DNA of 20,665 nucleotides, taken from assembly GCA_900545175.1 (NCBI GenBank), contig UQYF01000045.1:1-20665 (forward strand), given 5' to 3'. The translations under genes and the position numbers were made by a program. Below the pieces are notes generated by a model. That model saw only the letters and a program-made list of their open reading frames with translations. It was not told where the DNA came from and did not search any database. This stretch comes from an uncultured Eubacteriales bacterium. Its GTDB lineage: Bacteria; Bacillota; Clostridia; Lachnospirales; Lachnospiraceae. Below are positions 8,741 through 15,879 of this stretch, one piece after another (the stretch's first letter is position 1; each line of letters begins with the position of its first letter).

Positions 8741-8783
8741 ACAAAAATGGCACGAATTACCCAATAACCGATTCGTGCCATTT
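8741..8783 (-). terminator. 15-bp perfect hairpin between mglC and the regulator gene
   Basis: Positions 8741-8755 are the exact reverse complement of 8769-8783, with a 13-nt loop. The minus strand reads ATGGCACGAAT, loop, ATTCGTGCCATTTTTG, which is a good intrinsic terminator for mglBAC. The plus strand also ends in a T-run. It lies just downstream of a TATAAT at 8794-8789, so the regulator mRNA may begin at this hairpin. It may therefore act as an operon terminator, a 5' stabilising structure, or both. Confidence 0.75.
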
Positions 8784-8788
8784 TTTCT

Positions 8789-8794
8789 TTATTA
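8789..8794 (-). promoter_or_regulatory. Candidate -10 for the regulator-kinase unit
   Basis: The minus strand reads TATAAT between the mglC stop and the hairpin. The hexamer 17 bp upstream does not match TTGACA, so the promoter would be weak or activator-dependent. The expected start site is near 8782, at the edge of the hairpin. Confidence 0.4.
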
Positions 8795-8836
8795 TACTCT
8801 TTTTTTACCAAAATCCTACTGTATCACAGTTTTTTT

Positions 8837-10489
8837 CTACTTTTTCTTGACATACTTAAGACAGTCAAGTGTAACTGCTACCAGAATGATAATACCCTCG
8901 AATATAAACTGCAGGTTAGTATCAATACCTAGAATGGTAAGTGAGTAGGTAAGTGCCGTAAAAATCATTACTCCTGTCACAACGCCTGAAATCTTACCTA
9001 TACCACCTGTAAATGATACTCCTCCTACAACACATGCAGCGATGGCGTCCATGTCCCAGCCCTGTCCATAAGCGGCACTACCTGAACCAATCATACGGTT
9101 ACACTCTAGCCATGAACCAAATCCATAAAGTATACCTGCCAGAACGAAGGCTCCCATTGTAACCGCAAATACGGAAATACCAGATACTGCTGCCGCCTCC
9201 GGATTACCGCCGACCGCATACAGATTCTTTCCGAAGGTTGTCTTGTTCCAGATGAACCATACAACCACAACCGCAACAACCGCCCATAGAATGATTGTCG
9301 GGAATCTTCCTATTTTAGGAATGAACATTGCCGGAATCGAGGACTCAATCGCTCCGAAGGATACTCCCTTTGTAGCATAGGTTACAAGTCCGAAGATAAT
9401 AAGCATGTTCGCCATTGTCGAGATGAACGGATGCATCTTAAATTTTGCCATAAAGAAGCCCGCAACGGAGGCAAAGGCAGTTGTCAGAAGCACGCACACA
9501 ACCAGTGCAAGAATCGCCCTCGCCGGTATCGGAATACCCGTGAAATCAAATATATGCCCGAATACTCCACCTGTATTAACACCCTTATGCATAATTATTG
9601 TCGCCGTTACCATACCCATGCCGACCATTCTTCCTACGGAAAGGTCTGTACCTGTTAACAGAATCAGACCTGCAACACCAAGTGCAAGAAATACTCGCGG
9701 TGATGCCTGCTGAAGGATATTCAGGATGTTCGCCATAGTGAGCAGCTGTGTATTCTTCACAATCGGCGTAATAAAGCAGAGAGCAATAAATATTAATATA
9801 ATTACAATATAAAGACCATTTTTATAAAGGAACTGTGAGGTATTAAATGTATATTTATAATTTTCCAGCTTCTGCTTACGTCTCTGTGCGTAAGTAAACT
9901 TCGACATACGGAGCAGATCAATCAGATGATATTCATGCACAAATGCCTCATGCTTTCTGTCCTTTATTTCCTGAAGCTTAGATTCATGCACCATCTGCGC
10001 ATCATACAGGCGGTTCTTATATACATACTTTTCATCCTTGATTTCCTGTCTTTCCGTAAGCTCCGATAGTGCTTTTGTATGCTCCGCCTTAAGTCTTTCA
10101 CGTATTCCTTCATACTCGGCATTCTCTGCTTTTTTTGCAGCCGCACAGCTGTCAGCCACTTTTTTATAATAATCATTTTTATAGTGGGCGGCAAGATATG
10201 CCTCTGCATCCGCTATCAGCCCGGAGACCTTGTCCTTATTCTTATTCTCAATCTCCTTTGCCTTTTTTAGCTGTTCCTTATCCTTGCAGATTATCTCCTG
10301 CTGCTCCTGTTTTGTATAATTTTTATCCTCCTTTGTCAGTGCTATATGTGTTTTCAATGCCTGAACCCGGTCGGAACCATCTACACGCAGGGCATCTATC
10401 TGCTCCTGTATTTTACCGATATATTCGTCTATCGGTGCTAAAAGCTTAGCTTCATCTTCTATAGAAAGACATCTGATATCATTTGCCAT
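8837..10489 (-). CDS. mglC: Galactose ABC transporter permease MglC with N-terminal coiled-coil extension
   Basis: Membrane channel subunit of the methyl-galactoside/galactose importer. Residues from about 216 onward align with E. coli MglC: GVAGLILLTGTDLSVGR, WNKTTFGKNLYAVGGNPEAA and DMDAIAACVVGGVSFTGG, with 8-10 hydrophobic helices and a final LDCLKYVKKK. The protein is 550 residues, against about 336 for E. coli MglC. The extra first ~210 residues are soluble, very rich in K, E, A and D, and look like long coiled coils (positions 20-185), ending with a basic stretch (AQRRKQKLENYKY) just before TM1, so they should be cytoplasmic. The start at 10489 follows AGAGGAG and lies 20 nt after the mglA stop. 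It is the last gene of mglBAC. Confidence 0.93.
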   Translation of the reverse strand: MANDIRCLSIEDEAKLLAPIDEYIGKIQEQIDALRVDGSDRVQALKTHIALTKEDKNYTKQEQQEIICKDKEQLKKAKEIENKNKDKVSGLIADAEAYLAAHYKNDYYKKVADSCAAAKKAENAEYEGIRERLKAEHTKALSELTERQEIKDEKYVYKNRLYDAQMVHESKLQEIKDRKHEAFVHEYHLIDLLRMSKFTYAQRRKQKLENYKYTFNTSQFLYKNGLYIVIILIFIALCFITPIVKNTQLLTMANILNILQQASPRVFLALGVAGLILLTGTDLSVGRMVGMGMVTATIIMHKGVNTGGVFGHIFDFTGIPIPARAILALVVCVLLTTAFASVAGFFMAKFKMHPFISTMANMLIIFGLVTYATKGVSFGAIESSIPAMFIPKIGRFPTIILWAVVAVVVVWFIWNKTTFGKNLYAVGGNPEAAAVSGISVFAVTMGAFVLAGILYGFGSWLECNRMIGSGSAAYGQGWDMDAIAACVVGGVSFTGGIGKISGVVTGVMIFTALTYSLTILGIDTNLQFIFEGIIILVAVTLDCLKYVKKK

Positions 10490-10509
10490 AGCTCTCGTAC
10501 TCCTCTCTG

Positions 10510-12018
10510 TTACAAATACTTTGCACTAAGTCTAAGCAGCTCTTCCTGATTCGTCTCCCTGGTATTAACAATCCCTGCAAGATGTCCGTTGGACATTACG
10601 CCGATTCGATTGGTAATTCCAAGAATCTCCGGCATCTCAGATGAGACAACAATAATTGTCTTTCCCTGCTTTGCCATCTCTATAATCAGCTCGTAAATCT
10701 CATACTTGGCGCCGACATCGATACCTCTTGTCGGGTCATCCATCATAAATATATTAGGTGAGCGCTCTAACCACCTTCCGAATATTACCTTTTGCTGATT
10801 TCCTCCGGAAAGATTTGAAATCATATCCTCCGGTCCCATGCACTTTGTATGCATGATTCGTATTTCCTCTGCCGTCGCCCTCACCATGTCATCCTTAGAA
10901 AGAGCCACTCCCGATCTGTACTGCTTCATATTAGCAATTGTAGTATTAAAGGTAATATCTGATTTCAAGAACAGACCATCCGCCTTACGCTCCTCTGTAA
11001 TCAACGCAAAGCCGTGGTTCATTGCATCCATGGAGGAGCGGAAGTTCATCAGCTTATTATTGTAGTAAACACGTCCCGCTGCTCTTGTACGGATACCGAA
11101 TATTGTCTCAAGAAGCTCTGTACGTCCTGCACCGACCAGACCGTAAAGTCCGAAAATCTCTCCCTTTTTCACGTCAAAGGTAATATCCTGAAGCTTCGGT
11201 GCATATTTTGTAGATAAGTGTTCTACCTTAAAGACCACCTCTCCCGGCGTATTATCCACCTTAGGGAAACGATTATCCAGCGACCTTCCTACCATAGCCG
11301 AAATCAGCTCATTCATGTCGGTGTCCTTGCTGTTCTTTGTCATTACCAGCGCACCGTCCCTGAGAACAGATATCTGATCACATATCTCAAAAACCTCATC
11401 CATTTTATGGGAAATATATATCAACGAGATACCCTGCTCCCGTAGCTGCCGCATTATCTTAAAGAGCTTCTCAACCTCCGGTGCCGTGAGGGAGGATGTC
11501 GGCTCATCCAATACAATAACCTTAGAATTATATGAAATAGCCTTGGCAATTTCACACATCTGCCTCTTTGATACAGACATTTTTTTCATCGGCTGTGAAA
11601 GATCTACCGTTATTCCAAGCTTACGGAACAGCTCCGCAGCCTCTTTTTTCATTTTTCCTTCATCTATTACTCCCAAAGAATTCTTTGGATAGCGCCCTAG
11701 AAACAGATTATCAATCACGTTTCTCTCCAGACACTGATTCAATTCCTGATGAACCATCGCAACGCCGTTTTCCAAGGCATCCTTAGGTCCGGCGAAGTTA
11801 ATTTCCTTTCCATCAAGAATTATTGTGCCCTCGTCTTTTTGATATGTTCCAAAAAGACATTTCATCATTGTCGACTTGCCGGCACCATTCTCGCCCATCA
11901 GACCCATTATCGAGCCTTTCTTTACATCCAGGTTAATATGCTTTAAAACCTTATTTCTTCCGAATGACTTGCTCATGCCGCGGATCGACAAAATAATATC
12001 CTTCCTGTCTTCTGCCAT
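10510..12018 (-). CDS. mglA: Galactose ABC transporter ATP-binding protein MglA
   Basis: Tandem-domain ATPase (502 residues; E. coli MglA about 506) that powers sugar uptake through MglC. The first domain has Walker A GENGAGKST (42-50), Q-loop HQE (90-92), a divergent signature SVSKRQ (148-153), Walker B VIVLDEP (167-173) and H204. The second domain has a degenerate Walker A, GLVGAGRTE (293-301), a canonical signature LSGGNQQK (403-410) and MMDDPTRGID (425-434). This asymmetry is typical of CUT2 sugar ATPases. The start is preceded by AGAGGAG. It lies 80 nt after mglB, with an intercistronic hairpin between them. Confidence 0.95.
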   Translation of the reverse strand: MAEDRKDIILSIRGMSKSFGRNKVLKHINLDVKKGSIMGLMGENGAGKSTMMKCLFGTYQKDEGTIILDGKEINFAGPKDALENGVAMVHQELNQCLERNVIDNLFLGRYPKNSLGVIDEGKMKKEAAELFRKLGITVDLSQPMKKMSVSKRQMCEIAKAISYNSKVIVLDEPTSSLTAPEVEKLFKIMRQLREQGISLIYISHKMDEVFEICDQISVLRDGALVMTKNSKDTDMNELISAMVGRSLDNRFPKVDNTPGEVVFKVEHLSTKYAPKLQDITFDVKKGEIFGLYGLVGAGRTELLETIFGIRTRAAGRVYYNNKLMNFRSSMDAMNHGFALITEERKADGLFLKSDITFNTTIANMKQYRSGVALSKDDMVRATAEEIRIMHTKCMGPEDMISNLSGGNQQKVIFGRWLERSPNIFMMDDPTRGIDVGAKYEIYELIIEMAKQGKTIIVVSSEMPEILGITNRIGVMSNGHLAGIVNTRETNQEELLRLSAKYL

Positions 12019-12041
12019 ATCACCACTCCTCTTTTAGAAAA

Positions 12042-12069
12042 GGGGGTGCCAGGATACCCTGACACCTCC
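12042..12069 (-). terminator. Intercistronic hairpin between mglB and mglA (attenuator-like)
   Basis: On the minus strand GGAGGTGTCAGG pairs with CCTGGCACCCCC across a 4-nt loop: a 12-bp stem with one A-C mismatch and one G-U pair, followed by TTTTCT. It lies between the mglB stop and the mglA ribosome site. Such a structure would partly terminate transcription or protect the 3' end of mglB mRNA, giving more binding protein than ATPase and permease. The structure is seen; the effect is inferred. Confidence 0.65.
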
Positions 12070-12098
12070 AAAGCCTTTGCTGACATATCCCAATCATT

Positions 12099-13352
12099 CT
12101 ACTGCTGAAGGAGAGATGTATAAGATGTTGCATTATCTGTTTTAACCATATTTATTGCGAATGCATCATACTCACCAGGGTTGCCGAGACGGTTAGTAAT
12201 ATTAGACTCCGTCTGTCCGTCACCGCCGATGTAATCAACCTTAAGGTTCATAAGATCATCGTAGTTCTGAAGAAGCGGCTGGTAGGTTGAGCTTAAGAAG
12301 TTATCTGATGCATTGTAAATATTTAACCATACCTTCTTCTCAGGGCTCTTAGCTGTATCAAGCTGGTGTGCTACCTTGCTGTATACCTTGGTGGAGTCAG
12401 TGAAATCCTGATAGTTGGCTGACGTAACCGCTATGTTCAATGCGTAATAGGATCTCTCAGCCTCGCTGTATCTGTAGTCAACGCCCTCATCAAGCTTGTT
12501 GCCTGCTTCATCGGCAATGCCGATACCTGTATTCACATCCACACCATCAAGAGCGTTTCTGAGAACTCTCAAGGTGAGGTAAGCCTGGACATCTGCATGC
12601 TGTGAAATTGTTCCGCCATATCCTTCGGCAATCGCAGCAACCGCATCACTGTTGGCATCATATCCAAATGTAGGTACCTTATTGTCCTTTGCCCATGCGT
12701 TAAACATTGACATTCCCATACCATCATTATTAGATACAACAACATCAATCTGATCGCCAAAGGAAGCTGACCATGTTCCGATTGCATTACCTGCTGTAGC
12801 AGCATCCCATGTAGCACCTGCCGAGTTCTTCATCTCCTGTGATGCAAGCTCACGAACGGTATAGGTCTTTCCGTCTATCTCAATTTTCGCATCCTTTACG
12901 ATGGAGGAGGAACCGTCTGCATTCGTTCCTATAGGCGATGGGTCAACCGCTCCTGCCTTATCAACTCCTGTTCCAAGTGCCGAACGAACACCGCGGGTAC
13001 GCGCAATGGAATCGTTATGTCCGATATCACCGATTGCAAGTATATAGCCGATTACGCCGTCACCGTTACGGTCGATGGTTGCTGCATTAGCCTTGATGTA
13101 ATCAAGTACCATCTGTCCCTGAAGCTCCGCACCCTGATTGGCATCAAAGCCAACGTAGTAGGTCTTGTCATTAAATTTGAGTGCATCCATGTCAAGCTCT
13201 CCCGTTGAGCTGTTGGATGGCTGGCGGTTAAACCACACCAGTGGCTTCTTGCTGTTCTCTACATTGCTGCCGGATGTTGAACTACATGCCGTAAGTGCTG
13301 TTGTTGTCATTGCTGCTACTAAAAGCAGTGGTAAAATTTTGTTTTTTCTCAT
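12099..13352 (-). CDS. mglB: Galactose-binding lipoprotein MglB, apparently circularly permuted
   Basis: Sugar-capturing lipoprotein of the importer, 417 residues, with signal peptide and lipobox LTAC (C23). Family segments are present but rotated. The mature protein begins where normal MglB is already past its first lobe strands: VWFNRQPS (39-46), YYVGFDANQGAELQG (65-79), calcium loop DRNGDGVIG (94-102), GHNDSIART (111-119), TWDAATA (181-187), SNND (207-210), FGYDAN (229-234). After a linker (about 318-338), residues 340-417 contain VWLNIYNASDNF and DAFAINMVKTDNATS. These match the N-terminal strand (VTIYKYDDNF) and ALAINLVDPAAAG of E. coli MglB. Sugar contacts retained are N42, H112, D114, R118, W182, N209, D232, D350 and F352; the equivalent of N256 is Q251. 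About 45 extra residues (130-175) follow the R118 helix. AAGGAGGAA precedes the ATG. It is the first gene of mglBAC. Confidence 0.92.
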   Translation of the reverse strand: MRKNKILPLLLVAAMTTTALTACSSTSGSNVENSKKPLVWFNRQPSNSSTGELDMDALKFNDKTYYVGFDANQGAELQGQMVLDYIKANAATIDRNGDGVIGYILAIGDIGHNDSIARTRGVRSALGTGVDKAGAVDPSPIGTNADGSSSIVKDAKIEIDGKTYTVRELASQEMKNSAGATWDAATAGNAIGTWSASFGDQIDVVVSNNDGMGMSMFNAWAKDNKVPTFGYDANSDAVAAIAEGYGGTISQHADVQAYLTLRVLRNALDGVDVNTGIGIADEAGNKLDEGVDYRYSEAERSYYALNIAVTSANYQDFTDSTKVYSKVAHQLDTAKSPEKKVWLNIYNASDNFLSSTYQPLLQNYDDLMNLKVDYIGGDGQTESNITNRLGNPGEYDAFAINMVKTDNATSYTSLLQQ

Positions 13353-13398
13353 AGCTTAATTCCTCCTTGTGAAGTATGTTCGTTTATTAAGTGTCTTT

Positions 13399-13446
13399 AT
13401 TATATTTCACACGCAAAGATATATATATAGAAAATTTTTATATCAA
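13399..13446 (-). promoter_or_regulatory. Promoter region of mglBAC
   Basis: The minus strand offers TTGATA (13446-13441), a 17-bp spacer and TATATC (13423-13418). A perfect TATAAT lies further down at 13404-13399 with only a TATATA-like -35. An alternating AT tract separates them. The strong ribosome site AAGGAGGAA is at 13368-13360. I saw no convincing CcpA site. Which -10 is used cannot be decided from sequence. Confidence 0.45.
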
Positions 13447-13566
13447 CCATGAATTTTTTGTGCATTTTTAATGTTTTTGATGTTTTTAAAGAAATTTCTT
13501 AATATTTCTTTTAGCAATCATGCTTATTTTTTTATGATCTTACCCTGCTTTTATATGCACTATGCT

Positions 13567-13596
13567 ACATTCACGCAGCCATGCGATGAAGTATCA
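13567..13596 (+). repeat. 30-bp direct repeat, copy 1
   Basis: ACATTCACGCAGCCATGC followed by GATGAAGTATCA. It matches copy 2 (13632-13661) at 27 of 30 positions, with a period of 65 bp. It lies about 215 bp upstream of mglB. It could be a regulator-binding site or part of a dispersed intergenic repeat that runs up to the adjacent MITE-like element. Confidence 0.75.
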
Positions 13597-13631
13597 GCTG
13601 CCTTCTGAAAGCAACGTGCTTGTGAATATCC

Positions 13632-13661
13632 ACATTCACGCAGCCATGCACTGACGTATCA
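13632..13661 (+). repeat. 30-bp direct repeat, copy 2
   Basis: ACATTCACGCAGCCATGC followed by ACTGACGTATCA. Copy 2 also takes part in a small hairpin: GTGAAT at 13622-13627 pairs with ATTCAC at 13634-13639. The copy ends 60 bp before the left terminal repeat of the 13722-13874 element. Confidence 0.75.
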
Positions 13662-13721
13662 ACCCCTAAGTGGAAGCTAAGCCCTTTACTGTACCCTGCA
13701 AGCTGTGTTCTGTCATTTTCT

Positions 13722-13874
13722 GTAACTATTCAAAGCCAGGGCAATTTTCATAAATCTGCGAAGCATGCTTGCATGAATGAGCAAATTTATGAAAATTTCT
13801 TTGGCGAAGTAACCACATGAGCAAAAAGTAAGCTCTGAAAGAGCGGTTTTGCGAATGGGGTTCTGAATAGTTAC
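13722..13874. mobile_element. 153-bp MITE-like / structured intergenic element
   Basis: Terminal inverted repeats of 16 bp with two mismatches bound the element: GTAACTATTCAAAGCC at 13722-13737 and the reverse complement of GTAACTATTCAGAACC at 13859-13874. Nested inside is a perfect 13-bp inverted repeat (13743-13755 with 13785-13797) whose loop holds CATGC-TT-GCATG. A second small hairpin is GCTCT-GAA-AGAGC (13832-13844). No credible protein is encoded. It could be a non-autonomous transposon remnant or a folded non-coding RNA. The architecture is seen directly; mobility is inferred. Confidence 0.6.
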
Positions 13875-13922
13875 CATTTTCTTTAATATCATGGCAGACC
13901 GCTTCTGACAGGCACAAAAAAA

Positions 13923-13951
13923 GCGGTAATGAAGATAAGCTTCATTACCGC
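13923..13951 (-). terminator. Intrinsic terminator of the chemotaxis receptor gene
   Basis: On the minus strand GCGGTAATGAAG pairs perfectly with CTTCATTACCGC (12 bp, 5-nt loop) and is followed by seven T residues. It lies 17 bp beyond the receptor stop codon, a textbook rho-independent terminator separating that gene from mglBAC. Confidence 0.92.
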
Positions 13952-13968
13952 CAAAAAACATCCTTATA

Positions 13969-15681
13969 TTATTTCTCGAATTTTGCAACCTTAAATTTTC
14001 TTATCATTTCACGCAGATTTTCTGCCTCGTTGCTCATCTCCTGACTGGAAGCCGCACACTCCTCTGCTGTTGCCGAGTTTGTCTGGACAACATCATTGAT
14101 CTGTTCAATTCCTTCATTAATCTGCTGGATTTCTGATGCCTGCGTCCCTAAGGTTACCGCAATATTCGTAACATCCTCCGTGATTATCTTGGAGCTGTCA
14201 GCAACCTCCTCCAATTGCGTAGCAGTCTGTTCTGCAATCACCATACCCTTTTCCACGGCTTTTACCGAGGTCTCAATCAATGCAGAGGATTCCTTTGCCG
14301 CCTGTGCACTCTGGTCTGCCAGTTCATTTACCTGATTTGCGACAACCGCAAAGCCTCTTCCTGCCTCTCCCGCTCTTGCAGCCTCGATAGAAGCATTAAG
14401 TGCGAGCAGGTTTGTCTGAGCAGCAATTTCATTGATTGTTGCAATAATCTTGTCAATCTCCTTTGATGCCCCATTAATCTCATTCATGGAATTGACCATT
14501 TCATGCATCTTTCCATTGCTCTCAAGAATTGCATTTCCAAGCTCATCAACCTTAGCACTGATTTCCTTTGCAGATTTTGAATTTTTGTCTACCTGCTCAG
14601 AGACACCTGCTACAGTCGCTGTCAGCTCCTCCACAACCGCTGCCTGATTCGTTGCTCCGTCAGCAAGGGCATTAGCGCTTGCAGCCACCTGCTCCGCTAA
14701 GTTTGAAACGCCGTTGGAAACACCCTGTATTCCCTTAATCGTTTCCGCTATGCTTTTCTCAAACCTCATAAAGGAATCCAGAATCCCGACAAAATCTCCC
14801 TTCCACTCTACCTCAGGCTTTACATCAAAATTTCCTTCCGCAAACAGCTTCATTGCACGACCGATATCATCCACATAGCTTCCCAGAATACGGATGGACT
14901 TACGCATGCTATGTGCCAGACTTCCAATCTCATCATCGGAGTGATACTCCAAGGTGCTGTGCAGATTTCCTTCTGTCAGCTCCTTTGCAACAGCCTCAAC
15001 CTCATGTAATGGCTCCAAAATCGTTTCAAGCACTCTTCTGCCTATTCTCTTTGCAAAAATCCATGCCATAGACAGGCATACAATGATACACACAATTCCT
15101 GCGGCTGCATATATAATGGTGGTTCTCGCAGTCCTATGACTGACCTCATCCGTCATCTCGTCCAGACCGATTGCAACATCAACTGCCTTATTCAATGCCG
15201 GCGTACAATTATTGAAGATTTCATTAACTGCCTTTTCCTTATCACCGCTTTTAATTTCTTCCATAATGGTATAACCGATATTTCCCCATTCGGAAAGTGC
15301 CGCTGAATATTCCTTATAGTCCGATTCCGGAACCACCCCCGTTTTCTCCAGCTTCTTTAACTCAGAATCAACCTCTGCGAGCAGCTTTTTTACAGTCTGC
15401 TCATAACCGTCATAAGCTGAAGCATCATTATCCAATGCCATCTCCCTTATATTTCTTGCAGCCGCATTGACATTCTTCCTACAGTTCTTTACCGCCTGGT
15501 CTGCTACAGTAACATTGTTTATATAATACAGCATATTTGAAAATAACGCACCTATGACTATTATGGAAACCAGTCCTGATACCAACATCATAATAATGAC
15601 TTTTCTGTAACCATAATTTATCCTTTCCTGCAGATGCATATTCTCCAACTTCTTTTTCATCATACTCTTCTGTGACGACAT
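13969..15681 (-). CDS. Methyl-accepting chemotaxis protein
   Basis: Membrane chemoreceptor of 570 residues. TM1 is at about 28-50, a helical extracytoplasmic domain of the four-helix-bundle type at about 52-185, TM2 at about 187-210, HAMP at about 212-265, and a cytoplasmic signalling coiled coil with the hairpin tip EIAAQTNLLALNASIEAARA (418-437) and GEAGRGFAVVA. There is no C-terminal receptor-methylase tether pentapeptide. AAGGAAG lies 9 nt upstream of the start. It has its own promoter and terminator and lies upstream of mglB on the same strand. In E. coli the receptor Trg reads sugar-loaded MglB; an analogous link here is only a suggestion from position. Confidence 0.93.
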   Translation of the reverse strand: MSSQKSMMKKKLENMHLQERINYGYRKVIIMMLVSGLVSIIVIGALFSNMLYYINNVTVADQAVKNCRKNVNAAARNIREMALDNDASAYDGYEQTVKKLLAEVDSELKKLEKTGVVPESDYKEYSAALSEWGNIGYTIMEEIKSGDKEKAVNEIFNNCTPALNKAVDVAIGLDEMTDEVSHRTARTTIIYAAAGIVCIIVCLSMAWIFAKRIGRRVLETILEPLHEVEAVAKELTEGNLHSTLEYHSDDEIGSLAHSMRKSIRILGSYVDDIGRAMKLFAEGNFDVKPEVEWKGDFVGILDSFMRFEKSIAETIKGIQGVSNGVSNLAEQVAASANALADGATNQAAVVEELTATVAGVSEQVDKNSKSAKEISAKVDELGNAILESNGKMHEMVNSMNEINGASKEIDKIIATINEIAAQTNLLALNASIEAARAGEAGRGFAVVANQVNELADQSAQAAKESSALIETSVKAVEKGMVIAEQTATQLEEVADSSKIITEDVTNIAVTLGTQASEIQQINEGIEQINDVVQTNSATAEECAASSQEMSNEAENLREMIRKFKVAKFEK

Positions 15682-15740
15682 AAGTTGTTACTTCCTTTCT
15701 TTTTTCTTTTTGACTTCTGCATTACCTTATTTCTGTCCCC

Positions 15741-15769
15741 TTTATATCAAAAATTTTTTTGAAAGTCAA
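15741..15769 (-). promoter_or_regulatory. Sigma-A promoter of the chemotaxis receptor gene
   Basis: The minus strand reads TTGACT (15769-15764), exactly 17 bp, TATAAA (15746-15741). The spacer holds an A/T palindrome-like run (TCAAAAATTTTTTTGA on the plus strand). It reads as a housekeeping promoter rather than a sigma-28 motility promoter, which would show TAAA and GCCGATAA boxes. Confidence 0.75.
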
Positions 15770-15821
15770 TATGTTTTCTGGCTTATTTTTTATTTTATTT
15801 TTGTTGTATTTTTACATAATT

Positions 15822-15841
15822 CGCCCGCCCCCACCCCCACC
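15822..15841 (-). other. G-rich tract upstream of the receptor promoter
   Basis: The minus strand carries 20 bases made almost only of G runs (2, 5, 5 and 3 G, separated by single T or C) inside an otherwise AT-rich intergenic region. It could support a two-tetrad G-quadruplex. It lies about 55 bp upstream of the -35 of the receptor gene. Confidence 0.4.
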
Positions 15842-15879
15842 TTGATTTTTCAGCATTTTTACTATATCTTGATGCCCGT

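Noticed and set aside
8702..8764. Longer in-frame start for the response regulator
   Set aside because: It would translate through the hairpin and lacks a ribosome site; the ATG at 8701 has GGAGGAGA and begins a normal receiver domain.
12099..13352. Frameshift or misassembly explaining the odd order of MglB motifs
   Set aside because: One continuous frame with signal peptide, lipobox, all lobes and a linker; a rotation rather than a break fits all segments.
13353..13400. Possible CcpA (cre) site near the mglB start
   Set aside because: ATAAACGAACATA-like sequence misses the key TG and CA positions of the cre consensus.
13567..13661. CRISPR-like array
   Set aside because: Only two imperfect copies, no further units and no cas genes in the window.
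13713..13988. Short minus-strand open frames between mglB and the receptor gene
   Set aside because: They run through the inverted repeats and the terminator; the sequence is explained by the structured element.
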